The notes: generated by a model from the sequence alone, not told the origin. Positions 20,200 through 30,315 are shown, numbered from the stretch's first letter. The stretch: DNA of 64,000 bases from Bedellia somnulentella (GCA_963576735.1 OY755183.1:18185213-18249212), one strand, 5' to 3'. A program made the numbers and translations.

Positions 20200-20611
20200 G
20201 GCTGGTTTACACAGTGCGAGCTAGCATACGAGTCAGCCTTCCGAGTAGCTGCACTGCAGTAACTCGCACTGTTTGGACGTAACTTACGAGTAACTCGTAC
20301 GTGCGAGTTGGTCAGTAGCTCGCATCCGAGTTACTTCAACATTTTTTGTTTTCACTCGCCTGCTCGCCCGGCAGCAACTCACCCATGACAGCAGCTCGGC
20401 CGTCGCTCGCATCGTTTGGACGCGTTCGGCAGTAGCTCGCCAGTGCCAGCCGGACAGTTGTGAGTGGAACCCCGTGGACATCGCGACTCGACTCGGACTG
20501 GGACTGGGTGTTGTGTAGACAGCAAAGGCGAGCCGAGCTACTGGCGTACGAGTAGACAAACCGAGAAGCTGTCTACTTGCCAGGCAGCAGCTCGCACTGT
20601 GTAAACCAGCC
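20200..20611. mobile_element. MITE with 22-bp terminal inverted repeats and AGCTCGC-rich core
   Basis: GGCTGGTTTACACAGTGCGA opens at 20200, and its reverse complement TCGCACTGTGTAAACCAGCC closes at 20611. The 412-bp body is GC-rich against AT-rich flanks and repeats short motifs such as AGTAGCTCGC and GTAACTCG in both orientations. No transposase ORF. The family and target duplication are not resolved. Confidence 0.75.
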
Positions 20612-20784
20612 TTAAGCGCTTGACGAACTCAGGCTGGACTAGAATATCAGCGTTGTGGCAGCGGCCTAACAAGCCCTGTCATAACATTTAACTGAATTGT
20701 ACGCCGATTCGTTTCCACTTGTTTATATTTTTATTAGCCATAAGATCTGTTTGTTTTTCCTATAAGCGTAATATATGTCCTCAG

Positions 20785-20878
20785 GAGCTCCACCCGTTCC
20801 TGTTATCGCAGTGTCCGACGGCCACCTCGCTGGCTCACTACCGCGCCGTGGGGTGCTATCTCGAGAACGGACATCAAG
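20785..20878 (+). CDS. fab1: Fab1/PIKfyve exon 4
   Basis: The acceptor is GTCCTCAG|GAG and the donor ATCAAG|GTATGG. It encodes ELHPFLLSQ, SLAHYRAVGCYLENGHQ, corresponding to the HPF...xxxxRAxGxxL helix of the family. Phase 0 in, phase 1 out, matching both neighbours. Confidence 0.88.
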
Positions 20879-21059
20879 GTATGGGCTGGGAGCTTGCAAC
20901 TATTAACTGCTGTATACGTTACTTATTAATAATATGCTTCAACTGAATTTCGATTAGAAACACATAACAATACGCAAAATTGTTGATTATAAATAAAGGG
21001 AGCAGCTCATTTATGGGAATTATTACTAAAAAACACACAATTTCGCACTAGTAGCCACT

Positions 21060-21160
21060 TGATACTTAAGCTCAATTGGCAGAGCGACGGGGGCGTATAC
21101 CCGCAGGTCGTGTTTTCGATTCCGGCTGGTGTCGAAAATTTTCTTTCCTTTATTAATACT
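21060..21160 (+). repeat. tRNA-like repeat copy
   Basis: CTCAATTGGCAGAGCGACGG (D-arm half), GCGTATACCCGCAGG, a B box with one change (GTTTTCGATTCC) and then TTTCTTTCCTTTATTAAT. It is a relic: the B box is impaired and the acceptor stem incomplete. It ends about 50 bp before the next exon's acceptor. Confidence 0.65.
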
Positions 21161-21210
21161 AACCTAACCTTGATTAAATTTAATAATAGTTCATTTCAAA
21201 TCCCCCCTAG

Positions 21211-21406
21211 GCGGCTGTCCCCTATACAAGCCCCCATCAGTGATCACAAAACCCGACCCCAAACAGACAGAGACAGAGCACAGCGAGAAAGAGAAAGACG
21301 AACCTCTCGATCCGTTCTCTCCGGAGAGCCATTTGCAACTCAGTTTGTTGTTCTACAGTTTCAGCAATAAGTCTGCTAATGTGCCTGACTTTTGTGTTAA
21401 TCCTTG
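21211..21406 (+). CDS. fab1: Fab1/PIKfyve exon 5
   Basis: The acceptor is CCCCCTAG|GC and the donor CCTTG|GTAAG. In phase it encodes GCPLYKPPSVITK, a charged Thr/Glu/Lys stretch, then LDPFSPESHLQLSLLFYSF and NVPDFCVNPW. The family pattern NPxxHQxLxxLFxSxS...CVxPW is clear. The final Trp codon is split TG|G across the intron. Confidence 0.93.
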
Positions 21407-21851
21407 GTAAGTTTTATTTTAAACATACGGAGAATAAGCAAATAAAATTAATTGTCAGAAAATGATTTTATACAAGTGGGAGTCCGAAGGGTATAGAATA
21501 AAAGAGCATATTGGAGAAGATTAATGAATGCAAGAAAAGAAAGAGAGATTTTGCAACATCGTAGAAAGTGGAGATCAAGAAGCAAGTATCTTGGAATAGT
21601 GTGCATTGAATTGAACGTTTATTAATTACCTTTAGTTACACACAAAAAATGTATTGCATTCACAAAGATCGCTAAATACAGAGTGTAAAAATTTTAATGT
21701 GGTTAGCAAACAACTTTTTTTGGAGCCGTCCCATCCCATTCTAAGCACACAGAGATGATAAATTAAATATTTTTTTGCAAAGTATATAATATCTCAAACA
21801 AAATAAAAGCCTTTTATATTGATTTTATTATTGTAATAATAATGTCCCCAG

Positions 21852-21983
21852 GATAATGACAATGCAGATGTACGGCAAGCGAGACATAACTCTGGGCGCG
21901 TTCCTAGACAAGTATTGTTTTAACAACGACAACAAATGTCCGTCCGCTAACTGTCAGGTGCCCATGAACCAACATGTCAGGAG
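21852..21983 (+). CDS. fab1: Fab1/PIKfyve exon 6 (Cys/His-rich conserved region)
   Basis: The acceptor is GTCCCCAG|G and the donor TCAGGAG|GTATAT. It continues the split Trp and encodes IMTMQMYGKRDITLGAFLDK, YCFNNDNKCPS and CQVPMNQHVRR. This is the hallmark of the family: FYGxxDxTLGxFLxxYCF...CPSxxCxxPMxxHxRRF, with conserved Cys and His that probably bind zinc. Phase 2 both ends. Confidence 0.96.
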
Positions 21984-22046
21984 GTATATATTACAAATGG
22001 TTTCACGTATTTGATTCATGAAAACTAGTTATAGGATTGTTAAGAT

Positions 22047-22120
22047 GATGTACGGCAAGCGAGACAACTCTGGATGCGTTCTTGGACAAGTACTGTTTCA
22101 ACAACGACAACAAATGTCCG
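22047..22120 (+). pseudogene. Decayed tandem duplicate of Fab1 exon 6
   Basis: ATGTACGGCAAGCGAGACAA through AACAAATGTCCGTCC repeats exon 6 sequence 21874-21950 about 170 bp downstream. It has a two-base deletion (GACATAACTC becomes GACAACTC) and several substitutions. It has no splice sites of its own and breaks the frame, so it is a pseudo-exon. Confidence 0.85.
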
Positions 22121-22129
22121 TCCAACACT

Positions 22130-23126
22130 GATTTGACCCTAGTTATAAACTTGATACTATATTTTTATGCCATTAAGTAGTTGACATTCACACACTCATA
22201 TAATGTCGGGTCTACCTTCTCTAGCTAGCGCTATATATAAAATCTATACTTATAATAAATCTGCAGAGAGGTCAATTCTGACATGAAATATATTTTCAAA
22301 ACAACCATCATCAGGGGGTGATTAGTGATCGATACTGATGCCAAAAATGCAATCGGTAAAGTTTTTGTCGGTCTGTCTGTCTGTCGGTTTGTATGTTCCT
22401 TATGGAAATAAAAACTACTCGGCGGATTTGAACGAAACTTGGTACAATTATTTTTCATACTCCTGGGCAGGTTATAGTATACTTTTCAGCAGAGTAGTAA
22501 AGGGTAGTTTTGGGTAAACGGGAGAAGTTACTCCATTTTTTAAGTTTCTGGTACGTGTGCAGCCTTAATGCTTAAAGATACATAGAAATTAAGTGTTACG
22601 AAAATATTTGACATAAAATTGACAAAATAATATCCCTCAATAGCATACGTCTATCTTTTATGGTTGACTCACAATAACACGTGTAACTCCTAATAGCTTA
22701 GCAGTTCGGAGCATTCTGATTATATTTGATTACTCTTACTCTCCCTCATCTCTAATATAAAAATGTTTACATTAATACCTATTAAATAAAAAAAGAATCA
22801 TAGAAATCGGTATAGAAACACCAAACTTATACATGAAATAAGCCATCGCGCCGTCGCGTCGTCGCTCGCTAATACAGAATCATGCTATAAGGATTATTTT
22901 TGTGTAACGGTTGCACGGGGAAAAAATTGCCGTCAGTATATGTATGATGTATGCAAAGTTTGTTACTCTGATTTTTTGTTGGCAAAGCTCCACTATTCAG
23001 GAGTGCTATAAATTGTAATCATTGCGCTAAATTTCACTAAGGGCGAGCTGTGATTGAAGATAATTAAAACAAACTCGTTCTAAACCACCAAAATAGATAT
23101 AAAATATAAAAAATCTTTGATTTCAG
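22130..23126. other. Intron with degraded interspersed repeat
   Basis: At about 22220-22510 (TAAATCTGCAGAGAGGTCAA, then CGGCGGATTTGAACGAAACT) there is a degraded repeat of the type at 24335. No exon is supported in the remainder. Confidence 0.45.
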
Positions 23127-23217
23127 GTTCGTACACGAAGACACTTGTGTGACAATTACTTGTAACACCATCGGACACAGCAACACTAGCAAAGTTAACG
23201 AAGAAAAAAATAAACAG
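23127..23217 (+). CDS. fab1: Fab1/PIKfyve exon 7
   Basis: The acceptor is GATTTCAG|G and the donor AAACAG|GTAATT. It completes the split Arg and encodes FVHEDTCVTITCNTIG, followed by a polar SNTSKVNEEKNKQ tail. The family continues RRFVHxxxCVxI at the same place. Phase 0 out. Confidence 0.9.
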
Positions 23218-23269
23218 GTAATTGGTAATAATAATAATAACTTATTTATTTAATAAAGTAACATAGATA

Positions 23270-23645
23270 CTATGTAGTATGATAGTCCAGTGGGTAGAAC
23301 ACCCGCCCGAAAAACAGAAGGGCGTGAGTTCCAATCCTGGGACGGGCCTACACCAATTTGTCTTTTCTAAAGTCATATGTGTGGTTAATTTATCATGGTT
23401 GCTAACGGTGAGGGAAAACATCGTGAGGAAACCCACATGGCTGAGTTGTACTTAGTCATGTGACAGTGTATTCGTACAAAACGGCGATAGGCCTGCCCCC
23501 TATCACGTGAGTACACTGTCTAAGCAAAACGTGGGTACCTTCTCTGGAAACTAGATGGCGCTTGCCATGTGAGTTCAGGAGTATTGGTACCTCTGCCAAC
23601 CCCTTCGGGGATAAACGGCGTGAACGTTTATGATTATGTTATGTA
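23270..23645 (+). repeat. tRNA-headed SINE
   Basis: A tRNA-like head (TAGTCCAGTGGGTAGAACAC; B box degraded to GAGTTCCAATCC) is followed by a body with GAGGAAACCCACATGGCTGA and ATAGGCCTGCCCCCTATCAC. The same body occurs in minus orientation at about 56320-56720. It is RNA-polymerase-III-type retroposon sequence, not a functional tRNA. Confidence 0.7.
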
Positions 23646-23826
23646 ACATAGACTCATTATGTTAGTAGTACTTATTTTTAAGATGTTAGTAGGTCTACAA
23701 AAAAAAAATAATTATAATATATTCACAAAGTAAATAGAAACAAAGTTTAAAAATAAAAAAAATGATTAAATTACCTAATTAAGTGACACTCGGATCAATG
23801 TCACGGTATACCAGTCGATACAGCGT

Positions 23827-24275
23827 AACAATGACCCAAGTACCGACAATCTAACCGATCAGCTATAACGTTTAGAATGCTGTTGGTGCTGCCCGCACCC
23901 GCCGCACCAGGGACGCGCACCGTTTCCGCATTGTCGCGTAAAAACATTCTACTCTCGCGTCCGCGAACATCCCTGATGCGCTACAGAACCGTGGCAGCCC
24001 CAACAGCTGTCTAAACGCATTATTATATTGTACTCAGAGAGCGCTATACGAGCTTTGAGTATATCTCGCCCACAGGCTGCACGTGTAAAATGATGTGCAG
24101 TATGCTCTAAAGAGCCTAAGCTTAACCTGTACCGAACCACGCGCAAACCTGCGCGCCAGCATATTCGCTCTCACCGACAACGCTCTCCTTTCCCTTTCAA
24201 TGTCCTCATCATCTTTGAGGTTGGGCGTCAGTATGTGGCCTAGGTATTTAAAGGAAAATACGCGACTTAAAATTT
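23827..24275 (-). pseudogene. LINE RT C-terminal fragment, copy 1 of an inverted pair
   Basis: On the minus strand it encodes FKYLGHILTPNLKDDEDIER, LFRAYCTSFYTCSLWARYT and a frame-broken GLPRFCSASGMFAD block, the thumb and C-terminal part of a non-LTR RT. It is about 98-99 percent identical to 31924-32371 in opposite orientation, and both copies end at the same bases on each side. Confidence 0.8.
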
Positions 24276-24329
24276 TTCCGTATAACTTAACAGGTGGTAC
24301 TTTATTTAGGCGCTGATTCCCGGTAATCC

Positions 24330-25611
24330 TACTACTATTATAAAGGCGAAAGTTTGTAAGTATGGATGTGTGGATGTATGGATGTTCGTTACTCTTTCAC
24401 GTAAAAACTACTGGAAGGATTTGAATGAAACTTTACCACAATATAGCTTATACATCAGAATAACACATAGGCTATAGCTTATACATCAGAATAACACATA
24501 GGCTACAATTTTTGAGGTTTTTAATGTGAGGTCATAAAAAAAACACATTTTTTTCGCTCACATTGCAAACGCTGACTGAATCCTACAAGATAGATCAAAA
24601 CAATATACTACAGTATTGTACAACTTAAAAAGGTCTACAAAAAAGTCCGTGATGGTATATGTTTATCTCTTAGGAATAACCCACAATAACCAATTTTTTA
24701 CCTTAACTTTGTACGAGAAATAATGGCTTATTTACGAAGCGATTTTAAGCAATACAGTATTAATCCTTATCCAATTAAGTATCTTAAATACATTGTTCAT
24801 TTAATAAAGATCAATATGGCTTTTTACAGCATGTAAATTAAATAAATATTTTCGAAGATATCACAGATTTAAAATGCAGAGTCATAGCAAATTCGGTGAT
24901 AAATACCGGCAGCGGCGCCAGGCGAACGGGGCGTGGGGGGAGCGGGGTAGGTGCGGTGGGGAAGAAGTGGCTCATCGCTGAGTGCGCGACGCGAACGCGG
25001 GCAGACGTCGTTGACGGTTGTGTCCGTTTTGCAAATTTTCAAGGCACTAGCGATTAGATAAAACGTATGGTCGCCTATTTCTATCTATATCTATAACATA
25101 CATAGTATAAAATGAAGTTGCGAAGGGCGCCCAAAATGTGTTTGTTATCTAGGGTCTCAAAAACTACTATATCAATAGCTATGCGATTTTCAATAATGGC
25201 AAGAAGACATTCCAGGGATTCTATAGGTGTATAATTTAGTTGTACCTACTTAAGAAATTATTAGAGTAATCGTAACAGTTATCAGACGGACGGAAGAAAA
25301 ACGAGCTTTTTGGAGGCTTACATTGCGTGCGCTGCTGAAATAACTAAAAATACAGAATGAATGTATGAGGGAATTATTCTTCTCAAAAAGTTTATAAAAA
25401 AAAGTCTGCAATAGCATATGTCTATCCTTTAAGGTTTAGCCACAATAACGATTATAGTGGTGTTCAAGTTTAATTTACGAAATATCTTATTTTTCAATTA
25501 CTCGATGTTCCTACCGACATAGACCAATAACCATAAAACAAAATGCATATCATATTAAAGCTGATGAAATGAGGATTCCGAATATATACATTGCCGAGGG
25601 CAAGGGCAGAG
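24330..25611 (+). repeat. Interspersed repeats upstream of the minisatellite
   Basis: ACTATTATAAAGGCGAAAGT opens a repeat at about 24333, and a second one (ATAAAATGAAGTTGCGAAGG) opens near 25107. A short tandem duplication of ATAGCTTATACATCAGAATA and its neighbour lies at 24442-24508. GC-rich segments near 24900-24990 resemble the flanks of the minisatellite. Confidence 0.45.
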
Positions 25612-25612
25612 A

Positions 25613-27556
25613 TGGCGGCGGCGGCTGCGTTCCGTCGTTGTGTCAGTCGGTCGGTCCGCATAGCACGACAGTGGCGGCGAGTGGCGGCGGCGGCGGCGGC
25701 TGCGTTCCGTCGTTGTGTCAGTCGGTCGGTCCGCATAGCACGACAGTGGCGGCGAGTGGCGGCGGCGGCGGCGGCTGCGTTCCGTCGTTGTGTCAGTCGG
25801 TCGGTCCGCATAGCACGACAGTGGCGGCGAGTGGCGGCGGCGGCGGCGGCTGCGTTCCGTCGTTGTGTCAGTCGGTCGGTCCGCATAGCACGACAGTGGC
25901 GGCGAGTGGCGGCGGCGGCGGCGGCTGCGTTCCGTCGTTGTGTCAGTCGGTCGGTCCGCATAGCACGACAGTGGCGGCGAGTGGCGGCGGCGGCGGCGGC
26001 TGCGTTCCGTCGTTGTGTCAGTCGGTCGGTCCGCATAGCACGACAGTGGCGGCGAGTGGCGGCGGCGGCGGCGGCTGCGTTCCGTCGTTGTGTCAGTCGG
26101 TCGGTCCGCATAGCACGACAGTGGCGGCGAGTGGCGGCGGCGGCGGCGGCTGCGTTCCGTCGTTGTGTCAGTCGGTCGGTCCGCATAGCACGACAGTGGC
26201 GGCGAGTGGCGGCGGCGGCGGCGGCTGCGTTCCGTCGTTGTGTCAGTCGGTCGGTCCGCATAGCACGACAGTGGCGGCGAGTGGCGGCGGCGGCTGCGTT
26301 CCGTCGTTGTGTCAGTCGGTCGGTCCGCATAGCACGACAGTGGCGGCGAGTGGCGGCGGCGGCGGCGGCTGCGTTCCGTCGTTGTGTCAGTCGGTCGGTC
26401 CGCATAGCACGACAGTGGCGGCGAGTGGCGGCGGCGGCGGCGGCTGCGTTCCGTCGTTGTGTCAGTCGGTCGGTCCGCATAGCACGACAGTGGCGGCGAG
26501 TGGCGGCGGCGGCGGCGGCTGCGTTCCGTCGTTGTGTCAGTCGGTCGGTCCGCATAGCACGACAGTGGCGGCGAGTGGCGGCGGCGGCGGCGGCTGCGTT
26601 CCGTCGTTGTGTCAGTCGGTCGGTCCGCATAGCACGACAGTGGCGGCGAGTGGCGGCGGCGGCGGCGGCTGCGTTCCGTCGTTGTGTCAGTCGGTCGGTC
26701 CGCATAGCACGACAGTGGCGGCGAGTGGCGGCGGCGGCGGCGGCTGCGTTCCGTCGTTGTGTCAGTCGGTCGGTCCGCATAGCACGACAGTGGCGGCGAG
26801 TGGCGGCGGCGGCGGCGGCTGCGTTCCGTCGTTGTGTCAGTCGGTCGGTCCGCATAGCACGACAGTGGCGGCGAGTGGCGGCGGCGGCGGCGGCTGCGTT
26901 CCGTCGTTGTGTCAGTCGGTCGGTCCGCATAGCACGACAGTGGCGGCGAGTGGCGGCGGCGGCGGCGGCTGCGTTCCGTCGTTGTGTCAGTCGGTCGGTC
27001 CGCATAGCACGACAGTGGCGGCGAGTGGCGGCGGCGGCGGCGGCTGCGTTCCGTCGTTGTGTCAGTCGGTCGGTCCGCATAGCACGACAGTGGCGGCGAG
27101 TGGCGGCGGCGGCGGCGGCTGCGTTCCGTCGTTGTGTCAGTCGGTCGGTCCGCATAGCACGACAGTGGCGGCGAGTGGCGGCGGCGGCGGCGGCTGCGTT
27201 CCGTCGTTGTGTCAGTCGGTCGGTCCGCATAGCACGACAGTGGCGGCGAGTGGCGGCGGCGGCGGCGGCTGCGTTCCGTCGTTGTGTCAGTCGGTCGGTC
27301 CGCATAGCACGACAGTGGCGGCGAGTGGCGGCGGCGGCGGCGGCTGCGTTCCGTCGTTGTGTCAGTCGGTCGGTCCGCATAGCACGACAGTGGCGGCGAG
27401 TGGCGGCGGCGGCGGCGGCTGCGTTCCGTCGTTGTGTCAGTCGGTCGGTCCGCATAGCACGACAGTGGCGGCGAGTGGCGGCGGCGGCGGCGGCTGCGTT
27501 CCGTCGTTGTGTCAGTCGGTCGGTCCGCATAGCACGACAGTGGCGGCGAGTGGCGG
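25613..27556. repeat. Minisatellite: 26 copies of a 75-bp GC-rich unit
   Basis: The unit contains TGCGTTCCGTCGTTGTGTCA, GTCGGTCGGTCCGCATAGCA and a (GGC)n stretch. Starts of TGCGTTCC run from 25626 to 27495 at 75-bp steps, with one unit 6 bp short (near 26290), giving 26 copies that read as identical. Because 75 is divisible by three and the unit lacks stops in several frames, long ORFs of about 670-685 codons exist on both strands. They are repeat artefacts, not genes. The array lies in the intron between Fab1 exons 7 and 8. Confidence 0.97.
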
Positions 27557-27848
27557 CGCGCGGTGGCGACGGCGGTGGTGCGGTGGGCTCATCTTGAGGT
27601 GCGCGACCGCGACCCGAATAATTTAATTTATGTGATTCATTTTAAATAATAATTTTGTACAAAGAAACCTTGAATAGGTAAAAAATAGGTAGTTAAGTTT
27701 CGGTTAAAATAAATAAGTAGGTACTTAGGTATAAGAAAGGTCTTTTCATTACTTACTGTAAATATTGATGTTAAAATTTACTTAAATTATTCTCAGCTGT
27801 AATACTCAATTCAGAAATAGGGCGTTATAAACTTAAAATGTATTAAGT

Positions 27849-27975
27849 GAAACTGTGTAGTGTCGGCTTAGAATAGCACTACCCCATTTCTTCCGGTGGG
27901 TGAACATAAGAGGCGACTAACGGTATTGGGGCTTTTAAGGGAACATTGGGCGATGCGGTTGGAGACCCGATTTGG
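27849..27975 (+). repeat. Interspersed repeat A, 5' part only
   Basis: TGTGTAGTGTCGGCTTAGAA through GCGATGCGGTTGGAGACCC, then the family sequence is replaced by the end of a minus-strand SINE. Confidence 0.75.
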
Positions 27976-28242
27976 CCATAGTCCACCATGTTGGCCAATT
28001 GCGGGTTGGCAGACTAACGACTACTGCCGTAATAGTAGCCGAGACCGATGGCTTAACGTGCCCTCCGAAGAACGGAATCATCTTAATTGTCGGATAATCA
28101 GGTGATTCAAGCCTGCAATATCCTTCCAAACTGGGTTTAATTTTGCAAATTAAATTTGTAAGGTTACCACCCTTCGGGAATCGAACCCGAGACCTCCGTA
28201 CTTGAAACCAAGCGCTTAACCGCTAAACCACGGAGGCAGTCA
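27976..28242 (-). repeat. tRNA-headed SINE, minus strand
   Basis: On the minus strand the head reads GCCTCCGTGGTTTAGCGGTT, then TAAGCGCTTGGTTTCAAG and a B box GGTTCGATTCCCG. The body includes GATGATTCCGTTCTTCGGAG and GGGCACGTTAAGCC, a block frequent in lepidopteran SINEs. The cloverleaf is followed by SINE body with no terminator, so a functional tRNA gene is unlikely. Confidence 0.75.
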
Positions 28243-28870
28243 ACTAAAACCAGCGTCTACTTATTACCGATTTAATATTGAGCAAACAAATACGAAGAAA
28301 ACACGTTTCTTGTATGGGGGTATACACCCTTAATATTCTTTTTTTTACTTTTTAGTATTTGTTGTTATACCGGCAACAGAAATACATCACTTGTGAAAAT
28401 TTCAGCTTTCTAGCTATCACCGTTTATGACATACAGCCTGGAGACAGACAGACAGCGGAAAAAAAAATACATACATACATATACTCACGCCATTAGTTCC
28501 CATTGGGGTAGGCAGAGACTATTGATCGCCATTTCGTACGATCCTGACAAACCTCTCTACCCTCGTTTAAAAAATAAAAATACTAAAAATATAATAAAAT
28601 AAAAAAATACTTGATTAGAAACTCTACACGTAATTTTATTTGTTTTTTTTCCTAAGTCAACTTAGTTCTGGGTTGGATTATATTTTGTCATAGCGCCTTC
28701 TAGTAACTTTCCTTTTCGTAGTTCCTTTTATTCATTTTGTAACTTTCCGAGAAAAAAATATTAAAACTAGTTAAGTAGGTAGGTAGGTTATCAATAAGGA
28801 CAAGTTATTATAATAATAAAGCCTACTGTATTACTCACTCACTGACTGACTGACTGAAAATAATTTAGAA
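28243..28870. other. Intronic sequence with a short interspersed repeat
   Basis: At 28484-28560 lies a + copy of the repeat also seen at 3873 and 43571 (CCCATTGGGGTAGGCAGAGA, ACGATCCTGACAAACCTCTC). No exon recognised. Confidence 0.45.
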
Positions 28871-28872
28871 AG

Positions 28873-29060
28873 AATAAGTAAAGAATAAATAAAGGAAAGA
28901 AAAATTTCGACACAGGCGGGATTCGAACCCGCGACCTCGGGTATACGCCCCCGTCGCTCTTGCCAATTAAGCTACCGTGACACGGTTCTTTTCTTTCCTT
29001 TATTTATTCTTTACTTATTAGTAATAATCCCACATGAGGTTTTCATGAACAAAAAGATTT
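28873..29060 (-). mobile_element. tRNA-like core inside perfect 31-bp inverted arms
   Basis: The arms 28873-28903 and 28989-29019 are exact reverse complements (containing GGAAAGAAAA and TTTTCTTTCC). Between them, on the minus strand, is a tRNA-like sequence of about 75 nt (28910-28985): AGCTTAATTGGCAAGAGCGA, GGCGTATACCCGAGG, GGTTCGAATCCCGC. The outer tail TAGTAATAATCCCACATGAG is shared with other copies in the window. The design is a foldback unit with a tRNA-like loop. Confidence 0.75.
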
Positions 29061-29402
29061 AAATAATTTAGAAAGAGTTGTTCAGAATAAACATGAGACC
29101 ATGAGAAAATTGCGACATTAAAAAAACAGGTATGATTCTAGATTTATCATTCCTCTGTCGATTTATCATTCGTCTGTCGGTGCACTCGAATTTAATCGAT
29201 TGAATCGTTTATGCGCGGACGGGGTGTTCCGTCACTAAATTGCTCATGTGACGTCACAGTAGGTGGAAAAATAATGGCACGCTTGGTTTCTATACTAGGA
29301 TTGACACTTTGCGTTATCTATTCAAATACAGATCTGTGTTTTTTACCATTCACATTAAGTGTCTATACCATGAAGCTACAGTTTCACAAAATTCCTTCCC
29401 AG

Positions 29403-29602
29403 GTAGTGTGGTGGTGGACGTGCCCCCACTGCCCCTTGGGCGGGCCGGGCCGCGCCGCCACGCTGTCCCCCGCCGCGCTGCACGTGTCGCTGTGCCGCGT
29501 GCTGCTGCTGCTGTGTCGGCCGGCGCGGCTGCGGCGCTGCGCCCACCCGCTGCACCACTACGCGCAGCACTTCGCTACCACCATGGCGGCGGCGGTTGTC
29601 AA
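29403..29602 (+). CDS. fab1: Fab1/PIKfyve exon 8
   Basis: The acceptor is CCTTCCCAG|GTAGTG and the first donor GTCAA|GTGAGA. It encodes VVWWWTCPHCPLGG, SPAALHVSLCRVLLLLCRP and HPLHHYAQHFATTM, equivalent to the family's WxWCxxC...PLSxxxxxxSFxKYLELxFY...HxxxxYF block. The CPHC pair and HPLHHY histidines are probable zinc ligands. Phase 0 in, phase 2 out. The last 27 bases and the splice donor are repeated downstream in a 75-bp tandem array. Confidence 0.88.
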
Positions 29603-30130
29603 GTGAGATTATACCTAATGTGTACTAGGATAGAGCGGGTTTTAGTTTAGTACCACCATGGCGGCGGCGGTTGTCAAGTGAGATTATACCTAATGTGTAC
29701 TAGGATAGAGCGGGTTTTAGTTTAGTACCACCATGGCGGCGGCGGTTGTCAAGTGAGATTATACCTAATGTGTACTAGGATAGAGCGGGTTTTAGTTTAG
29801 TACCACCATGGCGGCGGCGGTTGTCAAGTGAGATTATACCTAATGTGTACTAGGATAGAGCGGGTTTTAGTTTAGTACCACCATGGCGGCGGCGGTTGTC
29901 AAGTGAGATTATACCTAATGTGTACTAGGATAGAGCGGGTTTTAGTTTAGTACCACCATGGCGGCGGCGGTTGTCAAGTGAGATTATACCTAATGTGTAC
30001 TAGGATAGAGCGGGTTTTAGTTTAGTACCACCATGGCGGCGGCGGTTGTCAAGTGAGATTATACCTAATGTGTACTAGGATAGAGCGGGTTTTAGTTTAG
30101 TACCACCATGGCAGCCGCTGTTATTAGGTA
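29576..30130 (+). repeat. Tandem array of the exon 8 end and its 5' splice site (7 x 75 bp plus a diverged eighth start)
   Basis: Copies of TACCACCATGGCGGCGGCGG followed by TTGTCAA|GTGAGATT and 48 bases of intron start at 29576, 29651, 29726, 29801, 29876, 29951 and 30026. A diverged partial copy at 30101 ends in TTATTAG|GTAAGT. Each unit carries 27 exon bases and a potential donor. Use of a later donor would read into TGA directly after GTCAAG, so only the first keeps the frame open. Confidence 0.95.
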
Positions 30131-30315
30131 AGTGGGTTAGGGTTTTAGAACATAACTTGGTGGACAGTGGTTGCTTAAAAATTTATGTCGTGGTCTCTAG
30201 TCTGCGCAACAAGCGTTAAATAACGCGCACACAATGACGAACTCACTCGTACCTTAGCAGAGCAGATCAGTAAATCTTATGTAAAGAATTAATTTTACTA
30301 AGTATAATTGTAAAT

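Noticed and set aside
25613..27556. CRISPR-like regular repeat array
   Set aside because: The units are contiguous and identical without variable spacers, and the genome is animal.
25494..27626. Three overlapping ORFs of about 670-685 codons on both strands
   Set aside because: They are translations of a 75-bp tandem repeat whose period is a multiple of three and which lacks stops. Simultaneous open frames on both strands show that they are artefacts.
28150..28242. Functional tRNA gene on the minus strand
   Set aside because: The tRNA-like head is followed directly by a SINE body with typical lepidopteran SINE blocks and no Pol III terminator.
29211..29402. Upstream part of the 131-codon ORF ending at 29606 as coding
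   Set aside because: Fab1 homology and the acceptor CTTCCCAG start at 29403; the upstream codons are intron read-through.
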